DNA from: Locusta migratoria | Lineage: Eukaryota; Arthropoda; Insecta; Orthoptera; Acrididae | DNA length: 64,000 bases | Direction: 5' to 3' | Assembly (NCBI GenBank): GCA_026315105.1 | Contig: CM048744.1 | Coordinates: 351,231,168-351,295,167, forward strand | Shown: positions 21,904 to 31,982 of the stretch, in pieces | Layout: each line of letters begins with the position of its first letter | Position numbering within the stretch: the first letter of the stretch is position 1 | Notes under the pieces: generated by a model | The model's input: the letters and a program-made list of their open reading frames with translations, nothing else | Told to the model about the DNA's origin: nothing | Database searches by the model: none | Translations under genes and position numbers: made by a program

Positions 21904-22340
21904 ATGACGAAACGTAAAGGCGTTTTCAAGAAACGACAATTTAGAAGAAACAAGTTTAGAAAGCTTTCTGTACAAGAGGTTTTGTCGCCTGGTGCAAACA
22001 CGATAGGGGTCAGGCAACTGGAGGATCTTATTTTCACCAGCATTCTCTTCCTGCTGCTGTTATTACAGCAATTAAACCTATTTTCAGATACTTGGCTCAT
22101 CCTGACCTTCCAAGGAAATGTCTGCATGGGCAGACACAGAAACCAAATGAATGTTTCAACAGCATCTAATGACCACGCTATCGACGGGACGTTAAACCCT
22201 AAGCTTCCTTCTTCTTCTCCCAAAACGGTCGAAATGTTGCAATATTTAGGTTTCGTAAATTTACGGTCGTTACTGTCAACAAATACTGTCTGTTCTTTCG
22301 TACATGTAAGAAAAGAACAGACACCATATCAATAAAACTA
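21904..22340 (+). pseudogene. Mutator-like transposase remnant, internally deleted
   Basis: The frame at 21904 begins MTKRKGVFKKRQFRRNKF, a basic N-terminus of the kind seen in arthropod Mutator-like transposase proteins. In another frame, 22073-22168 encodes IFRYLAHPDLPRKCLHGQTQ followed by KPNECFNSI and a stop, a motif near the catalytic region of that family (usual form CLHG.TQNPNES.N). The sequence between is far too short for the missing middle, so the copy is internally deleted. Family naming rests on recalled similarity. The minus-strand frame over 21744-22223 is a shadow. Confidence 0.45.
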
Positions 22341-22700
22341 GGATACTTGGTCAGGCACAGTGGATAGGTGATGCATCATGTTTTAGATACATTTACCGTC
22401 CTTTCTGAAATATAACTTCTTCCGAACGTTCTTCTATCAGGAACTGTACATATCCTGAGGCAGTCATGAGATTTGGTCCGGCCGCAGGCCGTATCACCAT
22501 TTCATCTGTCATATCACACCAGCCGTTCACTGAGAACCTCCCACAGCTATAAAAGTTAAAGGTTATAGTACGTTAAAAACCAGAAAATTTAATTCCTTCT
22601 CCTTCCTGTCTGATGAGTGCCTAAAATATCTGATTTGTTCATAAAGAACAAGAATGCCACGAGGACAGGAGCTGAGTTGCAGGTTACCGGTTGTGATATA
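22341..22700. other. Unassigned sequence
   Basis: No gene or repeat recognised up to the start of the TIR element at 22701. Confidence 0.35.
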
Positions 22701-23399
22701 GGGTAAGGTGGTACAATTTCGATCATTTCGGACAAATGTAATTGTAAATGCAAATATATTGAGAAAAGAAATAATTTTAACTATGGCACTTGTTCTTGAA
22801 TGTTTAATGAATATGTAACACAAATATTAGACAATTACAAATGTTGGTATGAACACAAAAACAGGTTACAGAATTGAGAAAATCGATAGGAAATGTACCG
22901 CACTAGGTACAATAATTTTAGCTATGGCACTTGTTCTTGAATGTTTAATGAATATGTATCACTAATATTAGACAATTACAAATGTTGGTATGAACACAAA
23001 AACAGGTTACAGAATTGAGAAAAATCGATAGGAAATGTACCACACTAGGTACAATTATGATCACTTCTTCGAACAATTTTGATCACTGACTTTTTCCACA
23101 TAAAAAGCACTTTTTTCCTTCGGATACCAGCGCATACTTCGCGGTGCCAAACGTTGCACAATAATGAATTTACAAGCGCGTGGAAACTAGAAAATTTATA
23201 AGAGCGTATTTGACGAAGTAGCTCCACGTCCATCTTAACAGGAAGAAATTCATATCTCCGTAGCACAAAGTGGTGTATTATTGGAAAAGACAGGAGCAGC
23301 CGTAGAAACCTGTTACACTACAACGTCACACAAAGGCAAGTGCTACGAGTGAAAAATGGCGCGAAAACTTATGTTGATCGGAATTGTACCACCTTACCC
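22701..23399. mobile_element. 699-bp non-autonomous TIR element with TA duplication
   Basis: The inverted ends at 22701-22725 and 23375-23399 share GGGTAAGGTGGTACAATT and then CGATCA, with one mismatch in 25 bp. TA flanks each end (22699-22700 and 23400-23401), which fits the Tc1/mariner/pogo superfamily. No transposase motif is present, so it would depend on an enzyme supplied elsewhere. The inside contains a tandem duplication. Confidence 0.8.
22771..23053. repeat. 141-bp tandem duplication inside the TIR element
   Basis: Two adjacent units (22771-22911 and 22912-23053) share CTATGGCACTTGTTCTTGAA, ATGTTGGTATGAACACAAAA, and an ending TAGGTACAAT. They differ at only a few positions, so this duplication is much younger than the one in family F at 1260-1632. 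Confidence 0.85.
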
Positions 23400-23564
23400 T
23401 AAGTTTGCCGGTTTTCGTTTACTTTTTTTTCTTTACAATGAGACATGGATTGCAAACACGTTAACGCATTGCTTCAGTTCCCAACCTTGAGGACAGGACG
23501 ATTTTCTGTTGGGCTGTTCTCCCCTTCGACCACAAGATCATCATTGCAGATGGCGAAAAAAGAC

Positions 23565-24482
23565 ATACAATGATTTATCTACATAAATAATCTGCAAATC
23601 ACATTTTAATGCATGGCAGAGGGTTCATCGAACCGCTTTTATGATATTTCTCTTGTTTTCCACTCTCTAATAACGCGCAGGAAACAGGAAAAACCTAAAT
23701 CCTTCTGTTTTCCTTCTTTTTTCTCTCATTTTATTATTATGATTGTGTCTTCCTACGTAGGTGGGTGCTAACGAAATATGTTCGCTTTCGGAGGAGAAAG
23801 TTGGTGAAAGAAATTTCGCAGAGAGATATCACCTCAACGAATAACGCCTTTCTTTTAATGATGTCCACCCTAGCTCAAGCATTACTTCTCCGAGTCTCTC
23901 TCACCTGCATCGAGATACTACAAAAACAGCTGCCCTTCTCTGATCTTTCTCTACATTTTCCGCGAGTCCCACTTCGTGGGGATCGCACATTGCGCAGAAA
24001 TACTCGAAAAGAGGACACACTACAGATAAAGCGCTCAACAATCCGAAGATTGGTTTGAACACCACAGTGCTTTACTAGTAGGCATGGTCATGTTTGGAGG
24101 TGGTATGCTGTTACCTTCCTCCGATCTTCGAACTGACTTCCCCAGCCAGTTATAGGGGGACCTACAGTTTAACGTGGGTTCCGAACCACGGTGCTACTCG
24201 ATAGTTTCGCATCAGCAACATTGCCACAGATGATTACAAGTGGAAGGTGACAAAATACTGAGGGTAATTTCTTTAGTAGAATTTTTCCGTCTTCTAAGTA
24301 TTCTGCCAATGAAATGTAGGCTTTGCTTCGCCTTCCCTACGATATTTTCTGTGTGTTCTATCCAATATATTTTATGTGTCTTCTATCCAATTACGGTTAT
24401 TGGTAATTGTAATTTGCAAGCATTTAGTTGATTTTACGGCCTTCAGATTTGACTGATTTAGCATGGAAATGAATTTTAACGG
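23565..24482 (-). pseudogene. Family J LINE, second copy, interrupted
   Basis: It matches the 3' half of the LINE at 19789-20855 in type and orientation. The 3' end reads CTACATAAATAATCTGC then GCATGGCAGAGGGTTC, a diverged form of that at 19791. The coding sense is badly decayed. Homology stops at about 24030 and resumes at about 24255 (TTCTGCCAATGAAATGTAGG, then CTTCGCCTTCCC), with a SINE between; it is cut again at 24483 by another SINE. No functional motif survives. Confidence 0.6.
24033..24250 (-). mobile_element. Family N SINE, 5'-truncated, inserted in LINE
   Basis: It is collinear with the body of the copy at 4622-4850: CAACAATCCGAAGATTGGTT, CACCACAGTGCTTTACTA, GGTGGTATGC, ATAGGGGGACCTACAGTTTA and GGGTTCCGAACCACGGTGCT. 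The tRNA-like head is missing. It interrupts a family J LINE copy, so it is younger than that LINE. Confidence 0.75.
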
Positions 24483-24493
24483 ATTTCTTTTAT

Positions 24494-24687
24494 GCCGGCC
24501 GCGGTGGCCGAGGGGACTGAGGCGCTTCAGTCACGGTCTGCACGGCCCCTACGGTCGGGGGTTCGAATCCCCCCTCGGGCATGGATATTTGTGCCGTCCT
24601 AGTTCGTAAGTAGTTCATAAGTAGTTTGTAAGTTTAGGGACTGATGACCCCGTAGTTAAGTCCCATAAGCTTTACAAACATTTGAAC
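24494..24687 (+). mobile_element. Family L SINE with 11-bp target duplication
   Basis: This is a full-length copy: GCCGGCCGCGGTGGCCGAGG head, B-box GGGGTTCGAATCCCCCC, and body to TTTACAAACATTTGAAC. ATTTCTTTTAT at 24483-24493 and 24688-24698 is a perfect target-site duplication. It lies at the broken 5' edge of a LINE fragment. Confidence 0.9.
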
Positions 24688-24698
24688 ATTTCTTTTAT

Positions 24699-25594
24699 TG
24701 TACACGTGTTTATATATGTACAGGGTGTCCCAGCTATCTTGTCCACCCAAAATATCTCTGGAACAATAACAGCTATTGGAAAACGACTTTCACCGGTATC
24801 AATGTACGGTTGGGGCCCATGAATGTACATATTTGGAAACATTCTAAAACGAAAGCAAATGTGTTTTTTAACACAAACTTATGTTTTTTAATAGACACCC
24901 TATATTTTTTCTTCAGTAATCCATAGCATGACAAATCACATAAACAATGGCGTTGATTGCATTGCAATATTCCAATTACATCTCGAGATATTGCGGCGCG
25001 AAGTTGACGCTTGAAATACGCGAAACGCGCGGCTAGCGCGCGTCCTGAGACTCAGGCGAAAACCCCATGGACCTAACATTACCGCTAGATATATTTTGTA
25101 AACCACATCAAATACTGACGAAACGATCCCAAGACCGAACCTGAGGAAAGGGGCTAGTGTAATTGGTTAATACAAACCATTAAAAATGCACGGAAGTATG
25201 TTTTTTAACACAAACCTACGTTTTTTTTTAACGGAACCCCGTTAGTTTTGTTAGCACATCTGAACATATAAATAAATACGCAATCAGTGCCGTTTGTTGC
25301 ATTGTAAAATGTTAATTACATCCGGAGATATTGTAACCTAAAGTTGACGCTTGAAACCTCCGACGTTCAGTTGCGTGTTGTAACAAACACGGGCCACGGT
25401 CGGCGAGCAACATCTGCAGGGACATGTCCTCCATTTGGAAATTAGTGTGACCTCAAGTGACAGATTGTTTGCACGATCCTCCTGCGTGAATGATTTCTTC
25501 AATGTTAATTTTAAAATATATTTACGTCAATAATAGAGATAAAAACTCACCTCGCTGTGAGGTGGACGAAATCACACTCATTATCCAAAATTAT
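24699..25594. repeat. Unclassified repeat with two related units
   Basis: It starts ACAGGGTGTCCCAGCTATCT at about 24720, a sequence of the kind found at ends of dispersed elements. Two diverged units share ACACAAACTTATGTTTTTTA (24871) and ACACAAACCTACGTTTTTTT (about 25209), then TTGCATTG, TTACATC, GAGATATTG, and AAGTTGACGCTTGAAA (about 24997 and 25342). The unit spacing is about 340 bp. No coding motif was seen. Confidence 0.5.
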
Positions 25595-25676
25595 ATTAAG
25601 ACCAGTTATGTAATTTCGGATTTTATGGTGGGCAAGGATCGTGACACGGGATTTTTACGATTATATCTATATCTAT
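25595..25676. repeat. Direct repeat partner of 27118-27190
   Basis: TTAAGACCAGTTATGTAATT followed by TCGGATTTTATGGTGGGCAA is found again, slightly diverged, at 27118. The two are 1.5 kb apart. Confidence 0.55.
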
Positions 25677-25805
25677 AAATGTGAATGTCTGTTCGGTGTA
25701 CGTTTATCACGTCGGAACTACAAGACATAAAGAGCTACAAATTTGTACAGTTACTAATGTCTACCAAGACAAGGCTTTAGGCACGGTTTTATGGCGATCG
25801 GATAG

Positions 25806-25871
<66 letters not shown>

Positions 25872-26857
25872 GTGAATGTCTGTTCGGTGTACGCTTATCA
25901 AGTCCGAACAATACGCACAGACTTAAATGTTTGTGCAGTTACTAATTTATACCTGAGGAAGGTTTTAGGGACGGTTTTATAGCAATCTGATAGATATTTC
26001 GTAATTTGAAGAATATAACGCGAAATGCGGAACAATAATTACTATTTGAAAATTATATTTACTCTTTGAAAATGGTTTTATTGGTTATAATTGTTGCTTG
26101 AGGGTTGATAATGATATAAGGGTGGAGTATATTGGGATGGAAAGTTATCGAAGTATATAAAATTCTACGTGTTTGCGTGTGTGTTAATATTTCGCTCTGC
26201 ACCGAAAACTAAAGAACGCAAATGAATGGTCTGTGTGTAATTATTGTCCGGAGTCTCCCGTTGTACACCATAGCAGTTCCATGCCGATAGCTATAAGGGG
26301 GTGGAAGATATGGTGGTTGAAAGTCGTCAAATTATAAAAAAAAATTGGGACTGAAGGCCAGCAATGACGTTTGCGACTCTATAGCAAGGACGTTACATAC
26401 AGCGAAATGTGACGCCACAGACCATATCTTTGGTCTATGCGTGCTTACAATGTCTTCAGCTCTTTCTCTGTAAGGATAAGCATACGAATAAGGAAATATA
26501 AGAATAAATAAATAAAGCGGTAAAAATAAATTTCTTTTAATACAGACATACAGCACTTATACAAATGAATAGCTACCTGCAAAATTATTCAATTGTACAA
26601 CATATAACTCAATAAATATGAGATCGTACGCATTTTGTATGTCATTTGTGTTATCATTACTATTTTTCTTTGTTTGGATAATTATAATTTTGTCCATTAT
26701 GCGAGACAGTTTTATTTCTTATTTATTATCCGATAAATAGGGCATGTTTTTTTTAAAAAAAGGAGAAGGACAGAGTGAGAAAGGATAGGAGAAGTACTAA
26801 CTCAAAGCATGAATAAATAAATAAATACCCGGGCAAAGTTGGGTTTTCAGCTATTTT
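25677..26857. repeat. Dispersed repeat related to family F
   Basis: Two related units of about 125 bp (25677-25805 and 25869-25992, both starting AATGTGAATGTCTGTTCGGT) flank a TA microsatellite. The right end, TAAATACCCGGGCAAAGTTG then GGTTTTCAGCTA (26819-26850), matches the end of family F at 1767-1800. The minus-strand frame at 26332-26556 shows no domain. Confidence 0.5.
25806..25868. repeat. TA dinucleotide microsatellite
   Basis: About 30 uninterrupted TA units. It lies between two related 125-bp repeat units, and may have grown from a TA-rich junction between them. Confidence 0.95.
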
Positions 26858-27652
26858 TTATATAAAACATATGTACGATTTGGTTGCGAAATAAGTGTAA
26901 CAAAGAAGAGCTATCACTCAAAATCTAAAGTACGGCAACACAGTTAAAGGCCTACATTGCTACCGTGGTGGAAGTCACTGGACAGTAAATGACACACGGA
27001 AATAGGCAGCCGAACTGTATACTACTGCTGTCTGGCGTGAACTGAGTTACATAAACGCAGAAACAATAAAAGTAAAACTCTTGGCGTCAAATATGACCCC
27101 GCCAGGGCAGTTAAGGGTTAAGACCAGTTAAGTAATTTCGGAGTTTATGGTGGGCAAAGACATGACTTTTACAAGTATATACATAATAGAGAAGTGACCC
27201 TGACCCGCTCTGTCGCGTTCTGATCTGTAGCATTTTAATACAAGTTTGCTATACAGGTTTGGGAGCTCTTCAAAGAGAGCACTGATTTTCCGACAGCTCG
27301 CCAGTGCCCGGCGCGTGCTTGGCCATCGGCGATCGGAGCAGCAGATGTACACAAAGGCTTTGTTGTGCGCCCTCACAGCCAAGGCCGGCGCGATAACCCG
27401 CTGGCCGCAGTGTTTAGGCGGCAGTCTGCCAGCTCTTCTGCCCGAAGGCCTTGTAAAACACTGCTGCCTGGCACAGTCGGGCAATGTAAACGCGATCTGC
27501 CGTCTTCCGTGCAGACCACGTCCCTGAGAAACGGGCCAAATGCTCGAACACCACCACCGTTTACTGCTCAAAACCACCGCCACGACCGGGTCTTATGATA
27601 TAAGTCGAGCTCTGACGTCGTAACAAATACCAGCTGTACTACAAACAGTGTG
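26858..27652. other. Unassigned sequence, locally GC-rich
   Basis: The 27190-27600 part is GC-rich compared with its surroundings and carries overlapping frames on both strands, none with a recognisable motif. The stretch just before 27118 (CGCCAGGGCAGTTAAGGG followed by TTAA) looks like the end of a piggyBac-like element, but its partner end was not found. Confidence 0.3.
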
Positions 27653-27850
27653 CCGGCCGCAGTGGCCGAAGGGGACTGAGGCGCTCCAGTCACTGTCTTG
27701 ACGGCCACTACGATCGGGGGTTCGAATCCCCCCTCGGGCATGGATATTTGTGCCGTCCTAGTTCGTAAGTAGTTCATAAGTAGTTTGTAAGTTTAGGGAC
27801 TGATGACCCCATAGTTAAGTCCCATAAGCTTAACAAACATTTGAATTTGA
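27653..27850 (+). mobile_element. Family L SINE with target duplication
   Basis: Full-length, closely similar to the copy at 24494. ACAAACAGTGTG (27641-27652) and ACAAGCAGTGTG (27851-27862) form a 12-bp target duplication with one mismatch. Confidence 0.88.
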
Positions 27851-27894
27851 ACAAGCAGTGTGAACTGAAGCATTTCGTAGTTCCAACATTACAG

Positions 27895-28380
27895 GCCTGT
27901 TGTTGTTGTTGTGGTCTTCAGTCCGGAGACTGGTTTGATGCAGCTCTCCACCCTACTCTATCCTGAGCAAGCCTCTTCATCTCCACATACGAACGGCAAC
28001 ATACATCTGTCTGAATCTGCTTACTGTGTCCATCTCTTGGTCTTCCTCTGCGGTTTTTGCCCCACAAACTTCCCTGCAACGCTAAATTCACAATTCCTTG
28101 ATGTCTAAGAATGTTTCCTACCAATCTATACCTTCTTTTAGTCAAGGTATGCCAGAAATTTCTTTTCTCCTCAATTCTGTTCAGTACCTCCTCATTAGTT
28201 ACGCGATCCACCCACCTAATCTTCAGCAATCCTCTGTATCACCATATTTCAAAAGCCTCAATCCTCTTCCTGTCCGCACCGTTTATTGTCCATGTTTCAC
28301 TCCCATACAAGGCAACACTCCATACAAATGCCTTCAGAAAGGACTTCCTTAGGCTTAAATCAATATTCGGTGTTAATTAC
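27895..28380 (-). pseudogene. Non-LTR retrotransposon (family R), 3' end, copy 1
   Basis: The minus-strand frame at 28229-27918 reads WVDRVTNEEVLNRIEEKRNF, GNILRHQGIVNLAL, and NRRGRPRD, then NQSPD: the C-terminal tail of an abundant insect LINE ORF2. The element ends with a (GTT)n run on the plus strand (27899-27912), its 3' simple-repeat tail. It is truncated at its 5' end at about 28380. Confidence 0.75.
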
Positions 28381-28469
28381 AGGCCTAGTAGCTCATAAAA
28401 TACAACGCGTTGCGGAGTCACGGCGATTCCAAAACAGAAGAGTGTATTGTATATCGCAAACTACTTGCT

Positions 28470-30415
28470 GGTGTTTTGGTCTTCAGTCCGGAGACTGGTT
28501 TGATGCAGCTCTCCTCCCTACTCTACCCTGAGAAAGCCTCTCCACCTCTTCATAAGAATGGCAACCCACAAACATCTGAATCTGATTACTATATTCGTCT
28601 CTTGGTCTTCCTCTGCGATTTTTACCCCATACACTTGCCTTCAATGCTAAATTTACGATTCCTTGGTGTCTAACGATGTATCCTACCAATCGATCCCTTA
28701 TCTTAATCAAGGTATGCCAAAAATTCCTTTTCTCTTAAATTCTCTTCAGTACCTCTTCATTACTTACGCGATCTACCGATCTAAACATCATCATTTTCCT
28801 GCACTACATTTTAAAAGCTTACATCCTCCTTCTGTCTAAACTATTTATCGTCCACATATTATTTCCGTAAAAGGCAACACTTCACAGAAACACCTTCAGA
28901 AAAGACTTCCATATGCTTAAATTAATATTCGAAGTTTGCAAATTTCCCCTTTATCAAAAACGCTTTCTTCCCATTGCCATTTTCCATTTTATATCCTCTA
29001 CTGCGACCGTCATATGTTATTTTACTCTCCAAGTACCTAATCTAATTCCTTCAGCATCGCCTGATTTTCTAAGACTGCATTCCATTATCTTTGTTTTGCT
29101 ATTATTAATCTTCATCTTACACGCTCCTCTCCATTCCGTTCAGTTACTCTTCCAGGTCCTTTGCTGTCTCTGACAGAATTAAAATCTCGTCAACAAAACA
29201 CAAGGTTTTTGTTTTTCACCCCGAACTTAAACTGCTCCAAATTTCTCCTTGCTTTCCTTCACAGCTTGCACGATGTACAAATTGCAGAAAGGCTACAACG
29301 CTGTTTTAATCTCTTCTCAACCACTGCTTCCCTTTTATGCCCTTCAACTCTAATAACTGCTGTTTGGTTGATATAAAAGTTGAAACTAACCTTCCGTTCC
29401 TTGTATTTTACCCCTGCGGACTTCAGAATTTGAAAGAGTGTATTCCAATCGACATTGTCAAAAGCTTTCTCCAAATTTACAAAATCTAGAAATATTGGTA
29501 TGCCTTTCCTTGATCTATCGTCTAAGATAAGTCGTAATTTAAGTATTGCTTCCCGTGTTCCTCCATTTCTCCTGAACCCAAACTGATCTTCCCCCAGGTC
29601 AGCATCAATCAGCCTTTCCATCCTTCTGTAAATAATTCGTGTTAAGATTTTGCAACAATGACTTATCAAACTGATGGTTCTGTATTTTTCATACCTGTCT
29701 GCGCCTGATTTCTTTGGGATAGGAATTATTACATTTTTCTTAAAGTCTGATGGTATTTCCCCTGTCTCATACATCTTATTCACCAGGTGCAATGGTTTTG
29801 TCATCACTGGTTCCCCCAGAGACTTCAGTACTACTCCAGAGGCCTTGTTTGGACTTAGGACTTTCAGTGCCATGTCAAATTTATCTCTCAGTATAGTATC
29901 CCCTGTTTCAGCTTCACCTACTGCCTCTTTCCTTCCAACAATATTGTCTCGAAGTTAATTTCCTTTGTAGAGCCCCCCTATATACTCTTCCCACATTTCA
30001 GATTTTCCTTCTTACCTCTGAACTGGATTTTCATCTGAGTTCATGATATTCCTAAAGCTATTTTTCTTGTCTTCAAATATCTCTTCTTTTTCCTGTAGGC
30101 GGTATCTATTATTCCTATAGATCTACATTCTTCTATAGATTTGCATATCTAAGAATTTTTTTGGTTTTGCCTTTCTATCTATTTGGTCCTCTGCTTCCTT
30201 GACTAATACATCTCTTAAAGCTACCCATTCCTCTTGTAATGTTTTTCCCCCATTTGTGTCAATTGTTGTCTAAATCTCTCTGAAATTCTCAAAAAATTTA
30301 GGTTCCTTCAATATATTCAGGTCTCATCTCCTTATATTACTACCTTTCTGCAGTTTCTTCAGTTTGTCTACAGTTTGTAACCAATAAGATATGGTCAGAG
30401 TCTTTTTTAAAACTA
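28470..30415 (-). pseudogene. Non-LTR retrotransposon (family R), RT and C-terminus, copy 2
   Basis: The 3' end (28483-28710) repeats the GNILRHQ-type tail as VGYIVRHQGIVNLALKASVW. The frame at 29873-29259 (204 residues) has RT blocks: SDFKKNVIIPIPKKSGADRY, RTISLISHCCKILTRII, DQFGFRRNGGTREAILKLRL, and a catalytic block DFVNLEKAFDNVDW. Where GVRQGCSLSP is expected it reads KRLKQRCSLSA and soon stops, and the ADD box is not seen, so it is dead. Upstream to about 30410 the sequence is consistent with the region before the RT domain, but is too decayed to translate. Copy 1 lies next to it in the same orientation. Confidence 0.8.
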
Positions 30416-30419
30416 ACTT

Positions 30420-30442
30420 AATATATATATATATATATATAT
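30420..30442. repeat. AT dinucleotide microsatellite
   Basis: About 11 AT units, immediately before the tRNA-like head at 30443. It may be the tail of a SINE. Confidence 0.9.
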
Positions 30443-30527
30443 CGAGGGAGGAGTCGAAGCTCCGACTGGGAGCAACCGCGCGCTCAGCAGCAAGGCGCCT
30501 TAGAGCGCTCGGACATTCCACCGCGAT
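30443..30527 (-). mobile_element. tRNA-derived SINE head (class II type)
   Basis: The minus strand begins CGCGGTGGAATGTCCGAGCG and reaches GGAGCTTCGACTCCTCCCTC. It corresponds to the head of the SINE at 17567 (A-box TCCGAGCG, long variable arm, B-box). It lacks the family L body and ends in the AT microsatellite. A real tRNA gene is unlikely because the B-box is altered and the ends do not pair. Confidence 0.55.
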
Positions 30528-30627
30528 TATGTTTACGACTTACCCGTAATCAGAGACGTACAAGGAATCAATTTTCTTTTATTTAGCAGCAATTTAGAAA
30601 CAAACCAGAGAGGAAAATTTTGAATTT

Positions 30628-31008
30628 GAAGTTGTTGTTGTTGTGACCTTCAGTCTGATGACAGGTTTGATGCAGATCTCCATCCTACAATGTCCTGTGC
30701 GAGCTTCTTCATCTCCGAATAACAACGCTCATGCATTTCAACCTGCTTATTGTATTCGTCTCTTGGTCTCCCTCAGCGATTTTTATATCCTGTGCTTCGC
30801 ACCAATACTTAACTGATGGTTCTTTGATGCCTCAGAATGTGTACTACTAACTGATACCTTCTTTTAGTAGAGAGATTTAAAAGGTGATAGATATTTACTT
30901 CCTCCCCAGTTCCGTTTAGAATCTCGTAATTAGTTATGCGATCTACCCATCTTATCTTCAGCATTCAGCTTTAGCACCTCAATTCAAAAGCTTCAATTGC
31001 TTTGTCTT
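30628..31008 (-). pseudogene. Family R LINE 3' end, copy 3, interrupted
   Basis: Its plus-strand start, GTTGTTGTTGTTGTGACCTT then CAGTCTGATGACAGGTTTGA, is the same 3' tail as at 27899. Homology breaks off at about 31008 and resumes at about 31455 with CTCCAGACAAATGCCTTCAG, equivalent to ACTCCATACAAATGCCTTCA in copy 1 (28318). So about 450 bp were inserted. No intact frame. Confidence 0.65.
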
Positions 31009-31454
31009 GGGATGCAGCGGGATTAGGAGATGGACCATGACCAACAAGGATGTGGACATGATCTGTAACTAAAAGGATTGAGTAGTCCACATATGATTCA
31101 TTTACAATATGAAATGAATACTTGACTTTGGTGTGCTTACGCTGGTACAAAGTTCTTGCTAACTACTACACAGCTATGTAATGTATCGGTAAGACTCATG
31201 GCAGATGTATACTGTTCCGGCTTGTGCTATAGGTAGACTACTGGCTCTTGTAGATGGAATTCCTCTCTTGAACTCTTGAATCGAACAGTCGAACTGTCGA
31301 TACATGAGGCGAGCCCCATTCTTCCTATTGGCCAGTGCGCGAAGCAAGCAAAGAGGTACAGAGACTGTGGGCGCCCCTGGGGGTCGAAGTACTGTGGAAC
31401 CATTTATCGCTCTTCTTACTTGTGCGGCGACTTGCATGGACCGCCGGCATGCAG
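31009..31454 (-). repeat. Unclassified dispersed repeat inserted in LINE copy 3
   Basis: Part of it matches 5060-5160 in inverted orientation. The minus-strand frame at 31437-31174 (87 residues) includes PSTRASSLPIAQAGTVYICH, and the other copy reads LAQAGTAFHCQ in its frame. This may hint at old coding sequence, but no family was recognised. Confidence 0.4.
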
Positions 31455-31500
31455 GCTACACTCCAGACAAATGCCTTCAGGAAAGATTTCCTAAGTTGAT
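31455..31500 (-). pseudogene. Family R LINE copy 3, continuation
   Basis: CAGACAAATGCCTTCAGGAA and GATTTCCTAA continue copy 3 after the insertion. Confidence 0.5.
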
Positions 31501-31785
31501 GTTGGTATCAACTTACGTACATAGCAGTTTCTGTTTGAGTAAGAGAATTCCCTCTCCCCCTGTCAATACTCTACAATAGGCTACTCTCATTGATGTTTTC
31601 ATCACTTAACACGCTATAATAGGAAAATATAAATTCCAGCAAAGACAAGGTTCATCTGCTACCACAAGTTTCGTTCTGATCTCCCACAGCATGCTTAAAC
31701 AGTTGCCACGGGAAGATCACATGTAGTAAATCTATTTCTAGCGCCTAACACGCTTTTACCTACCATTTCTTCATCTCAAAAAAAG
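31501..31785. other. Unassigned sequence
   Basis: No recognised feature. Confidence 0.35.
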
Positions 31786-31982
31786 TTTCAAATGTTTGTA
31801 TAGCTTATGGGACTTAACTACAGGGTTATCAGTCCCTAAACTTAGAAACTACTTATGAACTAGCTAATACTAAGGACGGCACAAATATCCATGCCAGAGG
31901 GGGGATTCGAACCCCCGACCGTAGTGGCCGTGCAGACCGCGACTGGAGCGCCTCAGTCCTCTCGGCCACCGCGGCCGGCGGA
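31786..31982 (-). mobile_element. Family L SINE
   Basis: A near full-length copy on the minus strand: head GCCGGCCGCGGTGGCCGAGA, B-box GGGGGTTCGAATCCCCCC, and tail CAAACATTTGAAACTTTTTT. Its head end abuts family F copy 2. A clear target duplication was not seen. Confidence 0.85.

Noticed and set aside
21744..22223. 159-residue minus-strand frame
   Set aside because: It overlaps the plus-strand Mutator-like motifs and has no recognisable content of its own.
27128..27583. 151-residue minus-strand frame as a gene
   Set aside because: It sits in a GC-rich stretch where frames on both strands stay open by composition; no domain seen.
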